Of a DNA stretch of 64,000 nt, positions 44,850 through 56,356 are shown piece by piece. This DNA is from Tulasnella sp. 424 (lineage: Eukaryota > Basidiomycota > Agaricomycetes > Cantharellales > Tulasnellaceae): assembly GCA_019633425.1 (NCBI GenBank), contig WSUB01000005.1, positions 1 to 64,000 on the forward strand. Direction: 5' to 3'. Every line of letters starts with the position of its first letter. Within the stretch, counting starts at the first letter, position 1. A model generated the notes under the pieces. It was not told the origin of the DNA, ran no database searches, and saw only the letters and a list, made by a program, of their open reading frames with translations. A program made the translations under genes and the position numbers.

Positions 44850-46963
44850 ATGGAGGTTCAACGACTATTGCAAGATGCCTGCTCCAAAGAAGAGCCAGTC
44901 AGAAAAAATGGATCTATTGAGTCTGATATCAACTAATCTTTTGACAACTAGGATGAAGCGGCGGTGATCGCTCTGTATTATTCGGCTGCGACAACAGGCG
45001 CGTTTAATGACTTCGTCACCGCGATCAGAGAGCTGCTAGAACAGGCAAACCCAGTAGTGTGTATTTTCGATGCACCTCTTTCCTGAATTGACTCCATAGA
45101 TAATCACTAGAATCCATTGGAATCTGTCGCGATGGAAATTCTGGAAGACGTCCTGAAGCGAGCATCAGCAGGGGACAACGGCGCCGAGGAATTATTCTGC
45201 CTCTTGATGACCTGTGGGAGGCCAAAGGAAGTTGTTATTGCTCTGGAGGAAGCGCTCGGAAACCTTGCCAACCAAAACGCTGCAATCGACTCAACAACAG
45301 CCGAGGAGGATGCGGACGCGACGAAACTTAGCCTTGTTGTCCGGGGCTACAGTCTCGGTAAGGAGAATTCTTTACATAGATAAGCGGTCGCTCACCGTTA
45401 GTTTCGTAGCTCTCCCTCGAATGGTTCCGAAGCGAGTCAAACCCGAACAAACCGTTAGCTCGACGCTAGCTGCAATAAGGACTGCAGCGGACGTCACTTT
45501 ACCTACCGACAATCAAGAAGCAGAAGCGTACCTTATCTCTACGCTTCAGCTTCTATCCAATTCGATGGAGTGGTGCGCCAAGCACTCTCCCTCTGCACCC
45601 GATTCATGCAAGGTGGATACAGGATCGGACTCCACCGCGCCAGAAGGATGTCATCCAGACAAAATACACGATACCTGTCGACAACACCTTCACTCCACAC
45701 TAGGTGTTTGCGCTCCGCATATCAACGCCTGTCTCAGCTTTTGGGCGTTCCAGCAACTCTACCCTAGGCAAGCAACTCCCAGAAGCCGTCGTTTTGATCC
45801 GAGCAGCGCAGAGAGCGTAAGACAAACCCTTCAAAAAGCGCTGGTTGGTACCACGGTATTCTCGAAATTTCAGCTGATATTCACATATTCACAGTTTCTT
45901 TCTGATAGTCTCGGGGACTCGACCCAGACACGCTTGAGTTCTCTGGAATCGGCTGGTCAGGGAGATGCCCTAGCATCTTTCATTTTACTTGCTCATGACT
46001 TTCGACATATTCCACCACCCGGCTCGCTCCAGAAAACCCTAGCAACAACTATTGCGTGTTTGACGTCTGGCCTTGTGGCCGATGAAGCATTAGCATGGGT
46101 TCTACGATGTTTGCATTCCGATTCAGAAGGCCTTGCTGAAGATGTAGTGTGCTCCCTGAGCTCAGTACGTCTCTTTCCTTTTCGGAGCCTGGAGGTGTGC
46201 TAATAATCACCTAGGTGCTAGCACAAGTGGCGTCCCTCAGTTCAGATCCCATTATTCGACAAGTAGCCTTCCAATCCCTAACGGAATTGCTCTCAGGAGC
46301 TTCACCTCCGCTACGCCGCCAGCTTTTGGAGGAGCTCATCGTCGAGTGCCCATTTCCTCAAATGCGCACGGCGGCAGTTTCCCTCCTCAAGAAATTTTTG
46401 CTAGAAGCGATAGAATCGGAAAAGCCGGTAGGCAGTAGTGGGATGGACTATGGCGACAGGTTGTTGATACGGTCGAAATCAGTCGACCTTGGCATCCCCA
46501 GATTCCCTATCGCTTGTATCAGCCATATTAAGACACGACCCATCTGATACTTTGCAGCAGCCATTTTCAATGCTGTCCGAGGTGCGGGGTTCCGTCCGGC
46601 TGGTAGACGCATTGGGGCTTTACTACATCCTGCTGATTCGGGACTCTGAGAATCGGGTGATCCTTCTATCTTACTACCTCACTTGCGGTGGAACTAACAA
46701 GTCCGTGTAGACCGGTATCCGAAGCGCTTCTTATATCGCTGTGGTGAAAGACACCTTTCTGGACCCTTTGAAGGGAGCATGGGCACGATGGCAGGCAGAA
46801 CAGAATGGTGAGTGTAATCAGCAACTGCGCTACCATTCTTATTGACATCGCTGATCTGACAGACGAGTCCGAGGAGCTTGAATTGGAGTTGTTCTCTATC
46901 GGAATGGCCCTTGAACGTGTCGATTCGGCGCTGGCTAAACTAGGATCTCAGGCATCTGGATAA
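44850..46963 (+). CDS. HEAT-type alpha-helical protein, probably Ybp2/glomulin family
   Basis: I start it at the ATG at 44850 (MEVQRLLQDACSKEEP), where a 54-nt intron with a CTAAT branch site splices in frame to DEAAVIALYYSAATTG. Further exons give MEILEDVLKRASAGDNGAEE, PKEVVIALEEALGNLA, MVPKRVKPEQTVSSTLAAIR, LPTDNQEAEAYLISTLQLLS and a long helical region. The most HEAT-like part is SSDPIIRQVAFQSLTELLSG with LLEELIVECPFPQMRTAAVS and LLKKFLLEAI, close to the SPFPQxRxAAVxLLK pattern of fungal Ybp2/glomulin-type proteins (kinetochore- or cullin-linked). The last exon ends ALAKLGSQASG at 46961-46963. The family call rests on pattern memory; the gene itself is well supported. Confidence 0.6.
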
Positions 46964-47083
46964 TCGATTGTCGGCAAATGCTCGATAGTCCGTTAGAGGT
47001 ACAACAAATATGGTACAAACAGAATAGGCAAACAGTGAACGAAATGTTACTAGCAAACGCCGTCGGCATGTAATATGGTAGGA

Positions 47084-47855
47084 TCAAGCTTTTACCTCGT
47101 CGGTAAAGAAGAGCTTGATCGGTTTATGAGTGGCTTCGAGCACCACTTCGTCACCCAACCACTCTTCCAAACCATCCGCACCCCCATATCGATCCCAAGA
47201 GCCAATAAATAACTTGACGGTATTGGCGGGAGCACTGAAAGGAGTCATGGCGGCTTTGATGCCTTCTGATAATTCAGGCTTGCTCCAAGAGTTGTTCAAG
47301 GTGACAGGTCCGTTGAAGTCTCGGGGAAGAGCAACTTTGACAACGGCATGGGAGGATTTAACGTAGAGGTAAAAGGATTGCTGATGACGCTCCACCTAGA
47401 AACGTAAAGCCGGTCAGAGTTGTGAGGTGCTGGAAGAAGGAGGCTTCGCTTACGATAGTGACCGTAGCCTCCTTATGTTTGGCTCGTACAATTATACGTG
47501 ACCTACACTGACGCCCGCTGACGAGATGGAGGCGAGCAGTGATGGGCTTGTGGGTATTTTTGAGGAAGAGGTTTGCGAGGCCATCGTTCTTGTCATCGGA
47601 TGGTGGTGGCATAAGTGCGGGAGGAATGCTGAGTAATGGGTCCAATGTCCACGAGTCATCTATGGCACGGTTGCTCTGTTCAAGGTGGAGGAAGTTGACG
47701 CGGACAGGTCCGGATGAGGATGGAATAGGATATGGGGGAGGATCGGACTCTGGGATGGGAGGGGAAGGCAACTCCTTCGCAGGGATTGGGCTTTCAGGCT
47801 CGGAGGCCGTGCTGGAAGAGTCTCTGTCCTTGAAAAAGAGCATCAGAGCTAGCAT
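47084..47855 (-). CDS. DUF7330-type protein, copy 1
   Basis: Function unknown; an expanded agaricomycete family. It starts MLALMLFFKDRDSSSTASEP at 47855 with a Pro-rich head. The usual DUF7330 order follows: NFLHLEQSNRAIDDSWTLDP, a LLSIPPALMPPP linker, LFLKNTHKPITARLHL, an intron near 47400-47455, SFYLYVKSSHAVVKVALPRD, FNGPVTL and LIGSWDR-like FIGSWDRYG, ending GDEVVLEATHKPIKLFFTDE. The repeated NGxIxxxI-type strands suggest a beta-helix like DUF4097 proteins. It lacks a signal peptide. It is convergent with the HEAT-type gene (120 bp) and divergent from copy 2. Confidence 0.78.
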
Positions 47856-48199
47856 TCAAATGAGGGAGTCAGTGATCGATTCAAGTCGAGAAAACGTCAC
47901 GGTTTTAAAAAAGAGGGGGTGGGGTGGAGGACGTGTGGGAGAGTCACTTACTACGTCGCAGTCAATGCAGTCCAAAGATAGAGTTGCAACTTCCGTTTTG
48001 ATATCAGAGCGTCCGCAGCGACGTATTGAGGCGGTGAATGATTGAGAGAAAAGCGCCGGGGTGAGATGGCCGCACTAGACATAGCCACCTACGCAGCGGC
48101 GAATCTTCTCACACCGCGGCGCAGCTTACATACATCATCGCAGCCAATACATTTACTTGCAGATCACTCCTTGGACTTTGCGCTGCGACATACCCCACC
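47856..48199. promoter_or_regulatory. Divergent promoter between DUF7330 copies 1 and 2
   Basis: 344 bp without a supported exon, lying between two divergent start codons of related genes. Confidence 0.45.
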
Positions 48200-49237
48200 A
48201 TGCTCATCCCAGAGGACTCCAAAAAGCAACCAACTTCTCATAACGGCACCACAAGTCCTGCGTCAGTCGCAAAAGTTATGGGCGAACCTTCGAAAAGCAT
48301 CCCAGGGCCAAGCTCTCAGCTGGAACCTCCACCGTATACCCCCGCTCCCAACGTCCAACCCGATACGAGGGCAAGTTTGGAAACTCCTCCAACTCTTCCT
48401 GGAACTCGAGTCAACCACTTGGATATAACGGATAATCTCCATCCCATTAAGGGCGCCTGGATCGTAGATCCTTACTTCCGAGTGCACGAATCCCTTCTTC
48501 CTCCAATCGCTCCCGGACAGACGAGGGACAACCTTCATCTTTCTTCTCTATACGGTGGTGTGACGGCCTCTCTGGTGCTCGCATCCGACCAGCCGTGTAA
48601 ATCCGTTCTCGTCGTTGAATCTCAAACGGGCAAGGTCCTCGTCTCAGTCGTACGTATCCACTGCCCGATACCCACTGTGATATTGGACCTTAACGAAAAC
48701 GTTATCTACCCCTAGACCGCCCGCAGGAATCAGCATTTCCGTCTAATCGCACGATCCCAGACGGCTTCCGTGCACGTCCGCATCCCTCGGGATTTCTCGG
48801 GCCCAGTCACGTTCACCAGTGCAACCGGTCAAACCGTATTCAGCTCAGACGTGCACCACGCTTTCACACCTTTTAGCCGTGTGGACAATGTAGGAAAGGG
48901 ATTCATCGGCGATTTCGCCTCCTCAGGCTACGGCAACCAAACGGTCGGTGACGACCACGCAGAGCCGCGATGGGACGGTGATGAACTTATCGTGCAAAGC
49001 GATTATGGAAAAATCAAGATATTTTATGCGGACGAGCCGATCAAACCGACTGAGATGGAATTAATATGGCAAGACTTCCAGCAGGCGGGTCCAATGGCTG
49101 CAGTAATGCGAGCCGTAAGACGAAGTATCACCAAAGGTTTCGAGTCCATGACCGGTCGAAACGAGCATCCGGGCAGCTTTCTCGGAGAGAAGAGAGCGGT
49201 GGATCGTCCTTCTGGGCCTGGCCCGTCAGGTCGATGA
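48200..49237 (+). CDS. DUF7330-type protein, copy 2
   Basis: Two exons. The first has a Pro/Ser-rich head (SIPGPSSQLEPPPYTPAPNV), then VNHLDITDNLHPIKGAWIVD, PYFRVHESLLPPIAPG, LHLSSLYGGVTASLVLASDQ and KSVLVVESQTGKVLVSV. A GTACGT donor (about 48651) joins TARRNQHFRLIARSQTASVH. VRIPRDFSGPVTFTS, KGFIGDFASSGYG and WDGDELIVQSDYGKIKIFYA follow. The tail of about 60 residues after the domain is unlike the other copies. Same domain and same intron position as copies 1 and 3, consistent with local duplication. Confidence 0.82.
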
Positions 49238-49452
49238 TGCAGAAGTCCGTGTTCACGCCAAATATCACAAATGTATATGCATTATAGCTATCGTCAGTCA
49301 TGCCTAATTGTAACCCTGTTAGCCTTCTTTCTTGGCATGGAACGACGGAGGGATATTTCCGAAACCCGGCGGAATCCGCTTAGTCACCAACCGAGCGCAG
49401 CGCAAATCGCCTAGCGCTATCGAGCACGAAGGCTGCGCCTTGCTCAGGAGAG

Positions 49453-49459
49453 TATATAA
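49453..49459 (+). promoter_or_regulatory. TATA box (TATATAA) of DUF7330 copy 3
   Basis: TATATAA lies 47 bp upstream of the first in-frame ATG (49500) and 65 bp upstream of the second (49518). The spacing implies a very short 5' UTR, so the second ATG (MTQQNTPLM) may be used. Confidence 0.6.
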
Positions 49460-49499
49460 TGACTGCCATAGGCTCACTTTGGCCATTCGCCAACACCAA

Positions 49500-50370
49500 A
49501 TGTTACTCACTACCGAAATGACTCAGCAAAACACTCCATTGATGTCTCAGACGGGGCAACCCACACAATCCACCCCACCCCCTTACACAGAACCCTCGCT
49601 TCCAAATCCTCGACTCTTCCCTCGAGTCAATAACCTCTACCTTATCAAACATCATGCTTCCATCAATGGAACATGGACCGTCGATCCCACCCTCAAGGTG
49701 CCTCAGCCTCTTCTCCCCCCGCTCCCTGAGGGCGAAAAGAGTCTTGACAACCTACACCTTGCTACTCACCACGGGTCAATAACGGCGCAACTAAACCTCG
49801 AAAGCGAAAAGCCGACCAAGTCGAATTTGGAAGCACAATGTGCATACGGTAGCATCACCCTGAACATTGTAAGCAGTTTTCACTGGTGGAGGGCAGACTG
49901 TTCGCGTTGACGCTCTACCAACTCATATTTAGATGAATCGCGTAAACCAACGTTTCAGACTCAAAGTTCAAGACGACCACGGGAGAATGGTTGTTTATAT
50001 CCCCCGAGATTTCGAAGGTCCCGTCTCGTGGTCCAATTCCTGGGGCGATACCACCTTCTCTGACGCAGTCGTCAGCCGTATGTCGAGTAATCTCAGCGAG
50101 ATAAACGGCGCAGGAAAGGCGTTCATTGGGGATTTGACGCGGTCTGGCTTTGGTCAAAGCACGTCTTCAGAAAACGCCACAGAGGGAGAAGCAGGACCAT
50201 GGCACGGAGACGAGCTGCATCTCGAAAATCGATACGGAAGGATAAAGGTGTTGTTCGCAGACGAGCCGCCCGAGGAAGGGTTGCTGAGCCGTATGACGAA
50301 GGCGTTCACGAATTGGGTGCATGCGACGCCAACAACAGAAGCCGAACAGTGGGCGTTGGCGTCGCAGTAG
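49500..50370 (+). CDS. DUF7330-type protein, copy 3
   Basis: Two exons. Exon 1: a short head with PPPYTEPSLP, VNNLYLIKHHASINGTWTVD, LKVPQPLLPPLPEGE, LHLATHHGSITAQLNLESEK and LEAQCAYGSITLNI. After an intron (about 49868-49932): VNQRFRLKVQDDHGRMVVYI, PRDFEGPVSWSNSWG, GKAFIGDLTRSGFG and WHGDELHLENRYGRIKVLFA. About 265 residues. It is the most canonical of the three copies. It is tandem with copy 2 (262-bp gap) and convergent with the Dsc4-like gene. Confidence 0.85.
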
Positions 50371-50525
50371 CCAAGGTCCCTCAGATGATTGGAAAGCTCT
50401 TTTTTCTTTTCTTTTTCTTCTTCTTTTTGGAGTACAAATTGTGAAACCCCAATGTAATTATATATGGAATTGAAAAGCTCATCCTTAAGCGCATGGAACA
50501 GTGCCATTGATAGAAAATATATACA

Positions 50526-51533
50526 TCACCAGTCCCCGCTTAGTCCTCCTGGAACCCGTCGCTCAGTTTCTGATGCAGGCTGCCTTGAGGCTGGCCTAGG
50601 AGAGGGGTTTACTCCATTATTGGACGTCGGACGAGTTGCAGGGGCTGCAAGTCCGAGTAACATTCTCGCAGCCATTCCTTGCCGCGAATAAAGCGCACTA
50701 GAAGCTGGTGTCGGTAGGTCCGTCCGAGGGGCTGACGGCGGAGGGTTAACAAGGCGTCGAAAAGCCGTCCGAAATCCTATAACGAGCCGGTGAGCTTCAG
50801 AAGGAAGATATAGTGATCCAGGTGGCTTACTAAGATGGAAGATAGGGTCTAAAGGTGAATGGGTGTTATCTCCAACGTCAAGATGGCTTGCAAGTGGGGT
50901 ACGCTCTTCGCCAGGTAATCAGCGTCGGTCTGGTCCCAGAACTTGAAAAGTCCTTACCATCCGGATCTCGGGCATTGTCTGATGGAAGCTCGGGCCGAGA
51001 AGGCGCAAGGGGATCAGGCAAGTCTGGGTGCTGGCGAACCGTTTCATAAGCAATGAACAGCATGATAACCTGAAGCAGGAAGATGGCGACGTCCACAAAG
51101 GCGACAAGATACTGTGGCGCTGGCTTCACTGTAATGGAAAAGTCAGGGCATTTGGTTAATGCATTAACAACCGAAGAAGGAGCAGGAACACATACAGCGC
51201 CCAATGAAGTCGAGGAGGAGCATATCCGTGGATTCAAGTGGTTGGAAGAAGTGCCTCCCGACAGGCCCAAGATGGATGAGCACCAAGCAGAACAGGAGTA
51301 TCCGCAAGCCCATGGATGGATCAACATCTTTCAGTTGACCGAGCTGGATCTGTGCGATGCTTCGAACGAGGAAGCGAATCATGTATGGATCGAGAAAGTA
51401 GGAATAGGCGATGAGGACTTTTAAAAGGTCGTCAAGCTACGCAAGGAACGTCAAAATGAAACTATCCTGAGATATGTACACGAAATACGCATACCGACTG
51501 GATGGCATGCTTGCGTTGAGCATGAGCGTACAT
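50526..51533 (-). CDS. DUF1746 protein, similar to Dsc4 of the Golgi/ER Dsc E3 ligase complex
   Basis: Membrane protein family that includes a subunit of the Dsc ubiquitin ligase acting in sterol-regulated processing. Exon 1 from the ATG at 51533 (MYAHAQRKHAIQS) splices to LDDLLKVLIAYSYFLDPYMI, the DUF1746 signature, then RFLVRSIAQIQLGQLKDVDP and a membrane span LRILLFCLVLIHLGPVG. After an intron come YLVAFVDVAIFLLQVIMLFI and the cytosolic RDPDG region. The 3' part needs further introns and is uncertain. One route ends early near 50838; another joins FRTAFRRLVNPPPSAP and ends GGLSGDW at 50526-50528. I give the longer span. The Dsc4 link is family knowledge, not shown by context. Confidence 0.7.
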
Positions 51534-51749
51534 GACATCTTCAGTTGCCTTTGAACGATTGAACGACAACAAAAGGTCGTTGTGAACGCGCGGCGGTCTG
51601 AATCTTAACGGTGTTCACCGTGCGAGCGTCGCCACCAAACGCGCCAGAGGCAGCAAGGCCACAGATCGAGACATTAATGCGAAGCAGAGCAAAACCCATT
51701 TGAAAAGCTGATAATTTACAAAAGCAAATAGGGTACGGGGTGAAAGCAG

Positions 51750-52964
51750 CTACATAGCAGCACTGGCACGCTTCCTCAGCGGTTCTGCATCAAGAACAGA
51801 ACCTCCGGGCGAGGTGTGCATGGAAGAAGCCTCCACAACCTCCAGGAGAGGTCCATCCAGTCCACCGAGATCGTTGCAAATTTTATCCGCGTAGGGTTGC
51901 AGAGACGATTCCAACAGCGGTTTCAGGTGAGGCAATATTCGGGTGTGGAAAAGGCGATGAGCTGTGGTTGCTCCCTGTATTTCATGGAACGAACTCAGTG
52001 TCATGAAGAGTTAATGAGGGACAGGAATGGACCGTACGTATTGATGAAAGACGAATCCAACGATGGCTTCGATGGTAGCGGCTCTGGCAGCATTCTTGCC
52101 GGAGCTTTTGGCGGTTTCGGGGGCATTTTGAGGCTAAAAGGCAATGTCCGGCGTCGATTATGATTGAGTATAACAGAGTGGTAGGAGTAGTTCTGTCAAG
52201 ACGTACCAGCGCGGAGATCCACCGTGTCACCCGATCAACGTCCCATGCACGGCCTACCTGTCCACCTAACGGATACGAATCCAGCACAGAGTCTACTACC
52301 GCTTGATAGCTCATCTCTGACTCCTGCGGATTGAACCTGCTTTCGCCAGATGCTCCCGACTCAGTGCTTGCCATGAGACGAGCTTCGTGTAGGAATAGGA
52401 CAAGGGATGAGTTTAGAACTCTCCTTCCTGAAGTTGCCAAAGGCTTTGTGAGAAGGTTGACCAACACTAAAGATGGTGAATATACTCACCCAAGAAAGCC
52501 AAGCGGTTGTTGTGTCCCTCAGTGCCAGCTTTCCAGCTCGGATGGGTTATGATTTTGCGGATAGCGGGAGCTGGGAAATCCAACCCAGAAAAGAGGCTCT
52601 TGAGATGTGCTGAGGCTTCCTCGTCTGTTGAAGGCGGAACAAACTGTCGAGGCGACCGATCACCCGCATGAAATTGTGCTATTGGGGGAGCCGATGGATG
52701 TTGAAAGGCGACGTCCCAGCGCGCGCGTGACTGCACAAGTCCACTTGATGCGATTTTGCTTCGGGCTTTAGTTGAGCCACTCATAGATCGAGCTACAAGA
52801 TAGCAAAATTCGTTAGCCTATTCCGGGTCTTGTGCAGTGAGGGAGGCCTGCTACGTACTAGACGAGGCACTAGCCGCTGAGCATCTTCCATGGGAAGCTG
52901 ACAGAAACGACCGTGAAAGTCGGGTCAATGATGAATGCCGTGCTATCGCGTAGGATTGGTTCAT
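51750..52964 (-). CDS. Mitochondrial large ribosomal subunit protein with RNase III-like fold (mL57/MRPL15-like)
   Basis: Structural protein of the mitochondrial 54S subunit whose RNase III fold has lost activity. Exon 1 from the ATG at 52964 encodes a textbook mitochondrial presequence (MNQSYAIARHSSLTRLSRSF then LSASHGRCSAAS; Arg/Ser-rich, no acids), spliced to MSGSTKARSKIASSG. Next are DFPAPAIRKIITHPSWKAGT and HNNRLAFLG (RNase III-like helices), then GRRVLNSSLVLFLHEARLMA, QAVVDSVLDSYPLGGQVGRA, a conserved AARAATIEAIVGFVFHQ segment and, in the last exon, AHRLFHTRILPHLKPLLES. The HPS-x-HNxRLAFLGR order is that of fungal mL57. Ends at 51750-51752. Confidence 0.82.
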
Positions 52965-53816
52965 TGGGCTAGATGCGAGCAGGACGTCGGAATCGAAATT
53001 TTGGAAGAGGCGCGTTACTTGAGAAACCAACACAAACTTCACACCCTACACGACTGGACCCTGAGCACTCCCTGATCCCGTCCTGAGTTGCAGAAGGAGC
53101 TTACTTCAAGGGCTGGACTTCCATTTCGGGGGGTTTTTTTGGAGCTAGCAGGGTTTAGAACTAAGACTGTGACTAGTCCCACTCATCACATGCTTTTGAT
53201 GCCGGCCGTCTCGGCTACAGATGTTGTCCAGAATGAATGATGCATGCGTTATATTGACTTTGTGGATGTGGGATGACCCAAGGCCGCAAGCACACTCCCC
53301 GAGCAGCAATAAATTTAGGGAAATTTAGGGATGATGATCCCTCTGAATTTCATGTCAACGGCATCGGCTCTTTCGTTGCGGGCGGTGCTCGACCGAACAA
53401 GAGCGTCGGCATCGGGAAGACTCCAACGGACGGTGACCGTCCGACGTCGTGTCCGCTTGGCATGCGGTGATGTCCGAAGGTCAAGTCTTGCCGACACATA
53501 AGGACACAATTTAAACTTTGCACTAAGCCTGGCCGAGGCGCTGCTAGCTCGAGACTTGACCGTCTTCTATATCCAATATAGGATCTCATACACGGCATCT
53601 ATTCAAGGACTACATTTATATCGATGGAGAAGAACAAAGAAATTAATGGGGAGTAGGAAGCAAAAGGGGTATGAGTCATTTCGAAGGGGGTGAAGGCGAG
53701 CGCAGGAATGCAAAATAGGTATTACACATTAGTGCGGTCGTGCGGTAGTCTATGTCGAGGCGCTGCATGAGAAGGTAACCATAGAAAGTGGAGATATTGT
53801 CGTGCAATGGTATCAT
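52965..53816. other. Intergenic, no gene recognised
   Basis: No supported exon. A short direct repeat of aaatttaggg occurs twice in a row near 53313-53332. This begins the gene-poor stretch that continues to 56.3 kb. Confidence 0.4.
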
Positions 53817-54228
53817 CTACTGAACGTTGGCAAAGTTGAACCCCAGGCCTCGCAGGACGTTGCGGGCTGCGTCGTCTTTCGCTTCCGCTCGATTAGCGCC
53901 GGTGCCAATGAAGGTGAAGGGCAAGGGCGCGACATTGCGGTAAATGAGATTGTTTATGCGAAGTACTGAGGGAGAGGATACGTTCGGACGTGATGCTCAG
54001 TCTATGTTGATATGATTCGCAGGAGAGGAAGACCCACTATGAATGTAGCAACCCCAAGATGCTTGATGGAGTCTTCCGGACTCGACACATTCGACCGTCA
54101 TCTCGATGTCGCCGGCTTGCATTAGGTTATGCAGTGTCATGTAGTAGCGAGTGCCTAGGTGGAGATGAGAACGAGGAAGATTGGTTGTTTGGGCAAGGCG
54201 CGCGGATTCGGGAATGCTCACCAGCCAT
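53817..54228 (-). CDS. Small protein consisting of a single dsRNA-binding motif
   Basis: Three exons on the minus strand: 54222-54228 (ATGGCTG), 54038-54154 and 53817-53965, giving 90 residues. Splice borders are GTGAGC...CCTAG and GTGGGT...CTCAG. The protein begins MAGTRYYMTLHNLMQAGDIE (helix 1), continues MTVECVESGRLHQASWGCYI (strands) and ends with the clearest dsRBM part, FTFIGTGANRAEAKDDAARN then VLRGLGFNFANVQ. The GTG-x-N/K-x-x-AK-x-x-AA-x-x-L signature of helix 2 is intact. The protein has nothing else, so it may be an RNA-binding cofactor. The exact RNA role is unknown. It stands alone in a gene-poor stretch. Confidence 0.72.
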
Positions 54229-56283
54229 TGCGGAAAGAGAAAATCAACGAAAAACGAGTTATTAGCAGTGAAGAATGCCCCCCAAGCCGTAGACTTCTCC
54301 CAGCCTTTATACGAAGGGTGGAAGAATCTTGACTCAAATGAGTGGTAAGAGAGGATGCGATGATACACAGTCTGGTCGGAGAGCCACCGGCGAGACCTCG
54401 TATGTCGTCCGAGCAACGAACCGAAAGCGTTGGGTTTGGTGCCCAAAACCATACGCCCCGCGGTAAGACCGCACCGAATATTGCGTCTGAAGTGATCGGG
54501 AAAGCCTTGCACCACCGAAGCGACGCACCGCTCGTTGAATCGATTTCCAGCTGATGATCCGAACGATTACCCCTCCTTTTCTTCTGAACAAATCAGGCAA
54601 AGTGGCCGCTTATGCTTCATCAAAATCGGCGGTAAAGCGTTTGTGGGGGAAACGCAGTGACTGTTTCAACTCGTCAAGACTCTTTCCGTCCATGGTGGAT
54701 CCCCCCGGACGCGTTTATGGTTGGTCGCAACCGTCAAGTTGGGTGTGATTTGTAGCAGGGATTTTGGCTATGTTCTCACCATAGCTCCCATCCAGCGAAA
54801 AGGCATCGGCTTGGTGCAGGAGTATTTCCATGACTCTCTTGTGCCAGGTGATCCGGCGCAGTGCCCGTATCCGTCGGCGAGCCAAATTGTTCTGAGTTCG
54901 GGGTTGCCTGAAACTCCCTCCCGATGGAGCCAGGCACAGTAGGAAGGATCGTGCGGGGAAATGCCCGGCTGCATCCAATTTCTGGTGCGTGGCAATCAAG
55001 GCTCCAGCGTGTACGATTCTGCTCAAGCAGTTTCTATAGATCTTTTCTGAGCTGGTAACCAGGTTCGATGGACTTAATTTTTGTGGTGTCGTTGTGACTC
55101 TTTTGGGGCCGACCCAAGCGCCGTTGCACCAAAAAGGGCAAAAGGCGCTAAAACCCAATCGTCCTTGGGCATCTCGGATCATGTCCCAGAAATTCGAATA
55201 TATGGATGGCGTTCGACCCATTCACAGGATGGAATCTGAAGCTTCTCTTTCGAGATGTAGGATGAACGTTGATAGGCTGTCGACGAGAATCCCCTTTAGC
55301 TAGGTACTCACCCTTGTACCGGTTCCTTCAACACTTTACCGTGTCGAGGGAGAGTACAACTTCAAATTTTCATCTCGTTAAACCGACAAATGGGCTCGGT
55401 CCCGAGGTACTCTTTTAAGATATTCCTGACTCAAGCGATGGCTTGATCCAAGGTCTCGGCCCAAGGCGCTCGAGATGAAACGGGACGGGACAAAAAGGCT
55501 GGAGCCCAACCGAAGGACCTCAAAGCAGGGAAGCTTTGTCGGTGACGCACATAGCGAACAAATTTGGGTTGCACAGCATATCACACACGTGGCAAAGTTG
55601 TAACGACTAACATTATATCTCCTGCGCCTGGGATCTCGGAGCGCTCGGTACCAGATCAGCAAGGCCGGCCAACCTGCTGCGTACAAGCGAGACAAGACTT
55701 CATACGTCCAAACCGGATGACTGCAATGGCTTCCGAACTTTGTCCGTGGATCGATGGGTTCGAACTTGGTGGCGACAGATAACTGCTAGTTGGTCCGCGG
55801 GCCTGCGATAAACCACCAAAGCCCGATGACTTGTTCGAAGCCCAGAAATCATTATCCAGAGAATTAGCGAGCGCCAGAAGAACTCGACTTTGGCCCATAA
55901 GCGACCATAGTAGAAGCCTTCCGATAAGTCAAGCGGTCATGACAAGTGCCGTTCACTGCGTCACCGGAGTTGAAAAACCCCAGACGGAGTCCGGTCGTCG
56001 TGGTACAATGCGGTGCCGTGGAACGTGGCGCGGCAGAAGGCGGCATCATGATGCAGATGATAACAGAGAGATTAATGTGTAGATAAGACATTGAGGGGCA
56101 ATTGTTCGTTGGGGCTTGGAAACTGCGGAGGCAGTGGGACGTGGTGCGTCCGAAGCGATGCAGGTAACGAATTGAACCGCGGGAATACGCGACACCGCTC
56201 GAACTCCGAAGCAACAACATTGACGTCAAGCACGCGCGCAGGTCATGAGGAATAGGCGTGGCTACGTCACCACTTTGGTTTCT
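54229..56283. other. Gene-poor stretch, nothing certain
   Basis: Two kilobases with only short, overlapping frames on both strands and no recognisable domain. Some frames near 54720-55220 and 55660-56080 look faintly protein-like and could be decayed exons, but no two agree on a strand. No terminal repeats or transposase motif were found. Confidence 0.45.
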
Positions 56284-56290
56284 TATAAAA
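56284..56290 (+). promoter_or_regulatory. TATA box (TATAAAA) of the first PMP3 gene
   Basis: TATAAAA lies 67 bp upstream of the ATG at 56357 and is followed by a T/C-rich run. A strong TATA box suits a stress-inducible gene, as PMP3 genes often are. Confidence 0.7.
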
Positions 56291-56356
56291 AGGTTGAGCG
56301 AGTGGAGATTTTTTTTCTCTACCAACTCCTCACATACCCTCAACAGAAACATAATA

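Noticed and set aside
54540..54600. Minus-strand KGGVIVRII stretch resembling the start of a PMP3 protein, near the true PMP3 pair
   Set aside because: Similarity is limited to about eight residues and no FPP, GHIHAFW or exon structure follows.
54715..55221. A 168-codon minus-strand frame in the gene-poor stretch
   Set aside because: No recognisable motif, no consistent splice neighbours and an equally open opposite strand; kept only as a possible decayed exon.
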